A DNA stretch of 9,138 bases from an uncultured Alphaproteobacteria bacterium (GTDB lineage: Bacteria > Pseudomonadota > Alphaproteobacteria > HIMB59 > GCA-002718135): NCBI GenBank assembly GCA_902517315.1, contig CABYBP010000029.1, positions 1-9,138 on the forward strand, given 5' to 3'. Below the pieces are notes generated by a model. The model had not been told where the DNA came from and did not search any database. It worked only from the letters and a program-made list of their open reading frames with translations. This document shows positions 6,336 through 9,138 of this stretch, piece after piece (position 1 is the stretch's first letter; every line of letters starts with the position of its first letter). The position numbers and the translations under genes were made by a program.

Positions 6336-6923
6336 TTAAAGAGTACCCTTTGAAGATGGTATATTGTATTTTCTTCTACTATCTATCTCAACTGCAAGTC
6401 TTAAACTTTTAGCAAAGGCTTTAAAACATGATTCAATGATATGATGATTGTTTTTTCCATACAGATTTTCAATATGTAAATTACATTTTGATTCATTTGA
6501 GAAAGCTTTGAAAAATTCATGGAATAGTTCTGTATCCATTTCACCAATTTTTTTTAAACCAAGATTAACATTCCACACAAGTTCTGGTCTTCCACTTAAA
6601 TCAATCACACATCTTGATAAACATTCATCCATTGGAACATATGAAAAACCATATCTGTTTATTCCTTTTTTATCATCCAGCGCTTTGTTTATAGCTAAAG
6701 CAATTGCGTAAGCAGTATCTTCAACTGAATGATGAAGATCAACATTGGTATCTCCTTCGCATTTTAAATCTATATCTATCAAGCTATGATGAGATAATAA
6801 TTCCAGCATGTGATCAAAAAAACCAATTTGTGTTGAAATTTTAGATTGTCCAGCACCATCTAAGTTAATTTCACAACTTATCCTGGTTTCTTTAGTGTTT
6901 CTCTCAACTTTACCATTTCGCAT
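6336..6923 (-). CDS. hisB: HisB, imidazoleglycerol-phosphate dehydratase (monofunctional)
   Basis: Dehydrates imidazole glycerol phosphate to imidazole acetol phosphate (sixth committed step numbering varies; it follows HisHF). The 195 residues are the dehydratase alone, without the histidinol-phosphatase domain fused to it in enterobacteria. Manganese-binding histidine motifs are seen: GFFDHML (34-40), HHSVED (64-69) and HHIIE (160-164). MDE (98-100), DLSGRP (108-113) and the C-terminal IPSSKGTL are also conserved. The N-terminus [13 protein letters not shown] fits the family start. A weak AGG lies 6 bases upstream of the ATG. It is the first gene of the operon and is transcribed away from hslV across an 81-base gap that must hold its promoter. 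Confidence 0.97.
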   Translation of the reverse strand: MRNGKVERNTKETRISCEINLDGAGQSKISTQIGFFDHMLELLSHHSLIDIDLKCEGDTNVDLHHSVEDTAYAIALAINKALDDKKGINRYGFSYVPMDECLSRCVIDLSGRPELVWNVNLGLKKIGEMDTELFHEFFKAFSNESKCNLHIENLYGKNNHHIIESCFKAFAKSLRLAVEIDSRRKYNIPSSKGTL

Positions 6924-7004
6924 TTTTGCCTAATATCAGTGAAATATGATTTATTCTAGGTAAATTACTTGATAAAAATAATTAAATAGCCATCTTATCA
7001 ATGA
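6924..7004. promoter_or_regulatory. Divergent hisB / hslV intergenic region
   Basis: This 81-base gap is the only sizeable non-coding stretch in the window and must drive both the histidine operon (leftward) and hslVU (rightward). On the rightward side a promoter-like pair is seen (listed separately). On the leftward side I see AT-rich hexamers but no pair I would commit to. There is no leader long enough for a histidine attenuator, no run of His codons, and no room for a riboswitch on either side. Confidence 0.6.
6968..6998 (+). promoter_or_regulatory. Candidate hslV promoter, heat-shock-like
   Basis: CTTGAT at 6968-6973 resembles the heat-shock sigma-32 -35 element (CTTGAA). A CCATCT at 6990-6995 matches the core of its -10 element (CCCCATnT), with 14 bases between the -35 hexamer and the full -10 element. 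Read as a housekeeping promoter, TTGATA (6969-6974) and TCTTAT (6993-6998) are 18 bases apart, a weaker -10. Either reading puts transcription start at or close to the hslV ATG at 7005. hslVU is heat-shock controlled in many bacteria. Motif calls in DNA this AT-rich are unreliable. Confidence 0.35.
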
Positions 7005-7553
7005 ATGAAAAAAAACATTATTAAATCAACAACTATTGTAGGAATTAGAAAAGATAATCTTGTCGTTATTGCGGGTGATGGTCAGGCTAGTCTTGGTAAT
7101 ACAGTAATGAAATCAAATGTTAAAAAAATTAGAAGGCTTGGTGCCGATGAAACCGTTATATCTGGTTTTGCTGGATCTACTGCAGATGCATTCGCTTTAT
7201 TTGAAAGATTAGAGGGAAAATTAGACCAATATAAGAACCAACTTAAAAGAGCTTGTGTAGAATTAGCTAAAGATTGGAGAACGGATAGGTACCTAAGGAG
7301 ATTAGAGGCGATGATGATCGTAGCTGATAAAGATGTAAGTTTGTTGTTGTCTGGTACTGGTGATGTAATTGAATCTGATGATGGGATACTTGCAATAGGT
7401 TCTGGGGGGCCATACGCAAATAGTGCTGCTAAAGCATTGATGAAGAACACAAAAATGAATGCAAAAGAAATTGCTTTAGAATCACTTAATATAGCTGCAG
7501 ATATTTGTATTTATACAAACCATAATATTATTTCAGAAACTATTGAGCTATAG
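7005..7553 (+). CDS. hslV: HslV (ClpQ), peptidase subunit of the HslVU protease
   Basis: Threonine peptidase that forms a double hexameric chamber fed by the HslU unfoldase; related to proteasome beta subunits. It has 182 residues. The nucleophile is Thr9 (mature Thr1) in STTIVGIRK, exposed by removal of an 8-residue propeptide MKKNIIKS, longer than the single Met of E. coli but usual in form for alphaproteobacteria. Asp25 and Lys41 occupy the positions of mature Asp17 and Lys33. [13 protein letters not shown] (24-36), [10 protein letters not shown] (54-63), AKDWRTDR (88-95) and GSGGPYA (132-138) are diagnostic. The ATG at 7005 is chosen because an ATG at 7001 runs into a stop within eight codons. 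No Shine-Dalgarno is visible. hslU starts one base after its stop. Confidence 0.97.
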   Translation: MKKNIIKSTTIVGIRKDNLVVIAGDGQASLGNTVMKSNVKKIRRLGADETVISGFAGSTADAFALFERLEGKLDQYKNQLKRACVELAKDWRTDRYLRRLEAMMIVADKDVSLLLSGTGDVIESDDGILAIGSGGPYANSAAKALMKNTKMNAKEIALESLNIAADICIYTNHNIISETIEL

Positions 7554-7554
7554 A

Positions 7555-8868
7555 ATGGAATCTAGTTTTAGTCCAAGAGAAATTGTTTCTGAATTAGATA
7601 AGTTTATCATTGGTCAGAACAATGCAAAAAAAGCTGTTGCAGTTGCTTTAAGAAATAGATGGAGAAGAAAACAACTTGATGATTCTTTAAAAGAGGAAAT
7701 TGTACCAAAAAATATTTTAATGGTTGGTCCAACAGGTTGCGGTAAAACAGAAATCTCACGAAGACTTGCTAAGTTAGCAAATGCACCTTTTGTAAAAGTT
7801 GAGGCAACTAAGTTTACAGAAGTTGGATATGTTGGGAGAGATGTTGAGCAAATAATAAGAGATCTCGTTGAAATAAGTATTACAAAAACAAAAATACAAA
7901 TGGGTCAAGAGGTTAAGGCAAGAGCAGAAAAAAATGCAGAAGAAAGAATTTTAGATGTTTTGGTTTCTAAAAGCTCAACACCAGCTACTAGAGATAACTT
8001 TAGGAAAAAACTAAGATCTGGTGAACTAAATGAAAACGAGGTTGAAATTCCAGTTTCAGCTAATGCAAATTTAAGTTTGCCAACTATGGATATACCTGGA
8101 ATGCCTGGTTCCCAAATGGGTATGATTAATTTAGGAGATGTATTCGGAAAAGGTTTTGGTAATCAAAAGAAAATGAAAAAAATGAGTGTCAAAGATTCTC
8201 ATACTTATTTGTTAAATGAGGAAACTGATAAACTTCTAGATAAAGATAAAATAAACTTAAGAGCATTGGATGATGTGGAGCAAAACGGTATCGTATTTAT
8301 AGATGAAATAGATAAAATTACTTCTAGAGCTGATAGAAGTGGTGCGGATGTTTCAAGAGAAGGTGTTCAAAGAGATTTATTACCACTTATTGAGGGAACT
8401 GCCGTCACTACTAAATATGGTGTCGTAAAAACAGATTATATTTTGTTCATTGCTTCAGGCGCATTTCATTTATCAAAACCATCGGATATGCTTCCAGAAC
8501 TTCAAGGTAGATTACCAATTAGAGTAGAGCTTGATAGTCTTAGTAAAAAAGATTTTAAACTTATTCTTACTGAAACACAAAACAGTTTGATTAAGCAGTA
8601 TCAAGGACTTCTTGGAACAGAGAAGGTTGATTTGAAGTTTGAAGAAGATGGAATTGATACCATCGCTTCTCTATCAACAGAGATAAATCAGAACGTAGAA
8701 AATATAGGTGCTAGGAGACTGCATACTGTAATGGAAAAGCTACTTGAAGAGGTTAGTTATACAGCCTCAGATATAGGCCCTACAGAAATAACAATTAATA
8801 AGGAGTACGTTGAAAATAGCCTAGGAGAACTTATTAAAAGTCAGGACTTATCAAAGTTTATATTGTAA
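7555..8868 (+). CDS. hslU: HslU (ClpY), ATPase/unfoldase subunit of the HslVU protease
   Basis: AAA+ unfoldase that recognises, unfolds and threads substrates into HslV. From the ATG at 7555 it has 437 residues, close to the 443 of E. coli, with all parts present: Walker A GPTGCGKT (58-65), pore loop GYVGRD (91-96), the I-domain (about 105-240), Walker B IVFIDE (246-251), arginine finger region [11 protein letters not shown] (Arg319), sensor-2 GARRLH (385-390), and the C-terminal DLSKFIL tail that inserts into HslV. A TTG four codons earlier (7543) is in frame and would overlap hslV. The ATG fits the family N-terminus ([12 protein letters not shown]) and has a weak GAG 7 bases upstream, so it is preferred. 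One base separates it from hslV, implying co-transcription. Confidence 0.97.
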   Translation: MESSFSPREIVSELDKFIIGQNNAKKAVAVALRNRWRRKQLDDSLKEEIVPKNILMVGPTGCGKTEISRRLAKLANAPFVKVEATKFTEVGYVGRDVEQIIRDLVEISITKTKIQMGQEVKARAEKNAEERILDVLVSKSSTPATRDNFRKKLRSGELNENEVEIPVSANANLSLPTMDIPGMPGSQMGMINLGDVFGKGFGNQKKMKKMSVKDSHTYLLNEETDKLLDKDKINLRALDDVEQNGIVFIDEIDKITSRADRSGADVSREGVQRDLLPLIEGTAVTTKYGVVKTDYILFIASGAFHLSKPSDMLPELQGRLPIRVELDSLSKKDFKLILTETQNSLIKQYQGLLGTEKVDLKFEEDGIDTIASLSTEINQNVENIGARRLHTVMEKLLEEVSYTASDIGPTEITINKEYVENSLGELIKSQDLSKFIL

Positions 8869-8870
8869 AG

Positions 8871-8903
8871 CTCATTTAATTTTTTAATAGTTATAAAAAT
8901 GAG
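8871..8903 (+). repeat. Inverted repeat overlapping the PAP2-like gene start
   Basis: CTCATTT (8871-8877) is perfectly complementary to AAATGAG (8897-8903), with a 19-base AT-rich loop between them. The second arm contains the ATG of the following gene. It could be a weak hairpin after hslU or could mask the start codon, but the long loop and short stem make chance likely. Confidence 0.25.
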
Positions 8904-9138
8904 TATTTTTAAAAGTATCAAATTTGAATTACTTATTTTAGCGATTGTTACATTAAGTATTTTTGCTTCTTTTAATTTAGATCTTTTTTTTTATAGTTAT
9001 TCTATAAACTTAAGTGAGTGGGTAAACGGAGTTTTTCTAAAAGAATTTTTTTCAGAAGTAACAAAACTTGGAAGCTCTTCTTGGTATTTTTCTATTACAA
9101 TAATAGGTTTGATTACTATTTATGTAAATAACAAACTT
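8899..9138 (+). CDS. Putative PAP2-superfamily membrane phosphatase, 5' part
   Basis: Open frame of 80 codons from the ATG at 8899 running off the right edge. Residues 1-9 (MSIFKSIKF) precede a hydrophobic helix (about 10-26). A stretch LSEWVNGVFLKEFFSEVTKLGSSS (about 40-63) is followed by the start of a second helix (WYFSITIIGLITIYV). The pattern of a first helix, then an FF..VT.LG.S.W segment and a second helix, resembles the N-terminus of type 2 phosphatidic acid phosphatases. The catalytic KX6RP, PSGH and SRX5HX3D motifs would lie beyond the window, so catalysis cannot be judged. It starts 30 bases after hslU with no Shine-Dalgarno and may be transcribed with hslVU. Confidence 0.55.
   Translation, partial: MSIFKSIKFELLILAIVTLSIFASFNLDLFFYSYSINLSEWVNGVFLKEFFSEVTKLGSSSWYFSITIIGLITIYVNNKL

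Noticed and set aside
6448..6711. Open frame on the + strand inside hisB
   Set aside because: Antisense to the metal-site region of HisB; no features of its own.
6924..7004. Histidine attenuator or riboswitch ahead of hisB
   Set aside because: The gap is too short, has no His-codon leader peptide and no terminator/antiterminator pair.
7082..7450. Open frame on the - strand inside hslV
   Set aside because: Antisense to HslV, whose catalytic and structural motifs are intact across the same bases.
7543..7554. TTG start for hslU four codons upstream of the ATG
   Set aside because: It would add MSYR, absent from the usual HslU N-terminus, and overlap hslV; the ATG at 7555 has the normal start and a GAG at suitable spacing.
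1..9138. Defence island, mobile element, CRISPR array, prophage or biosynthetic cluster
   Set aside because: Every gene belongs to a recognised family, nearly all of them housekeeping; there are no transposase, integrase, direct-repeat array, tRNA attachment site or composition shift by eye.

Overview
The window is strongly AT-rich and densely packed. It carries core housekeeping genes of an alphaproteobacterial type. The best guess for the source is a streamlined marine alphaproteobacterium (SAR11/Pelagibacter-like or a similarly AT-rich lineage). Reasons: genes overlap or sit 1-6 bases apart, recognisable Shine-Dalgarno sequences are almost absent, Lys/Asn/Ile use is heavy, a hisB-hisH-hisA-hisF-hisE run is set back-to-back with hslV-hslU, and the GNAT and LppC-like proteins resemble alphaproteobacterial forms. 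This assignment rests on gene content and composition read by eye.

Layout. Positions 1-341 (+) hold the 3' end of rdgB, the dITP/XTP pyrophosphatase. It converges on and overlaps a minus-strand lipoprotein of the LppC/LpoA type (334-1662), whose start lies inside the divergent rsmI (1601-2443, +). rsmI overlaps a double-BON lipoprotein of the DolP/YraP type (2419-3027, +). One base later the minus-strand histidine operon ends. Read in transcription order, that operon is hisB (6923-6336), hisH, a GNAT acetyltransferase, hisA, hisF, hisE and a HIT-family protein (3379-3029). An 81-base divergent intergenic region (6924-7004) separates it from hslV-hslU (7005-8868, +). The window closes with the start of a membrane protein that looks like the N-terminus of a PAP2 phosphatase (8899 to the window edge).

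How the genes fit together. HisE, HisA, HisH/HisF and HisB cover the second step and the fourth to seventh steps of histidine synthesis; hisG, hisD, hisC and hisI are not here. LppC-like protein, RsmI and the BON lipoprotein recall the rsmI-lpoA-yraN-diaA-dolP neighbourhood of enterobacteria, reduced and with the lipoprotein gene inverted. HslV and HslU form an ATP-dependent protease.

No CRISPR array, insertion sequence, phage gene, tRNA or rRNA was seen, and no stretch above 300 bases lacks a gene. I do not find convincing evidence of a previously undescribed system. The points most worth a second look are the acetyltransferase placed tightly between hisH and hisA, the head-to-head overlap of the lipoprotein gene with rsmI, a changed motif in RsmI, and a heat-shock-like, possibly leaderless promoter for hslV.
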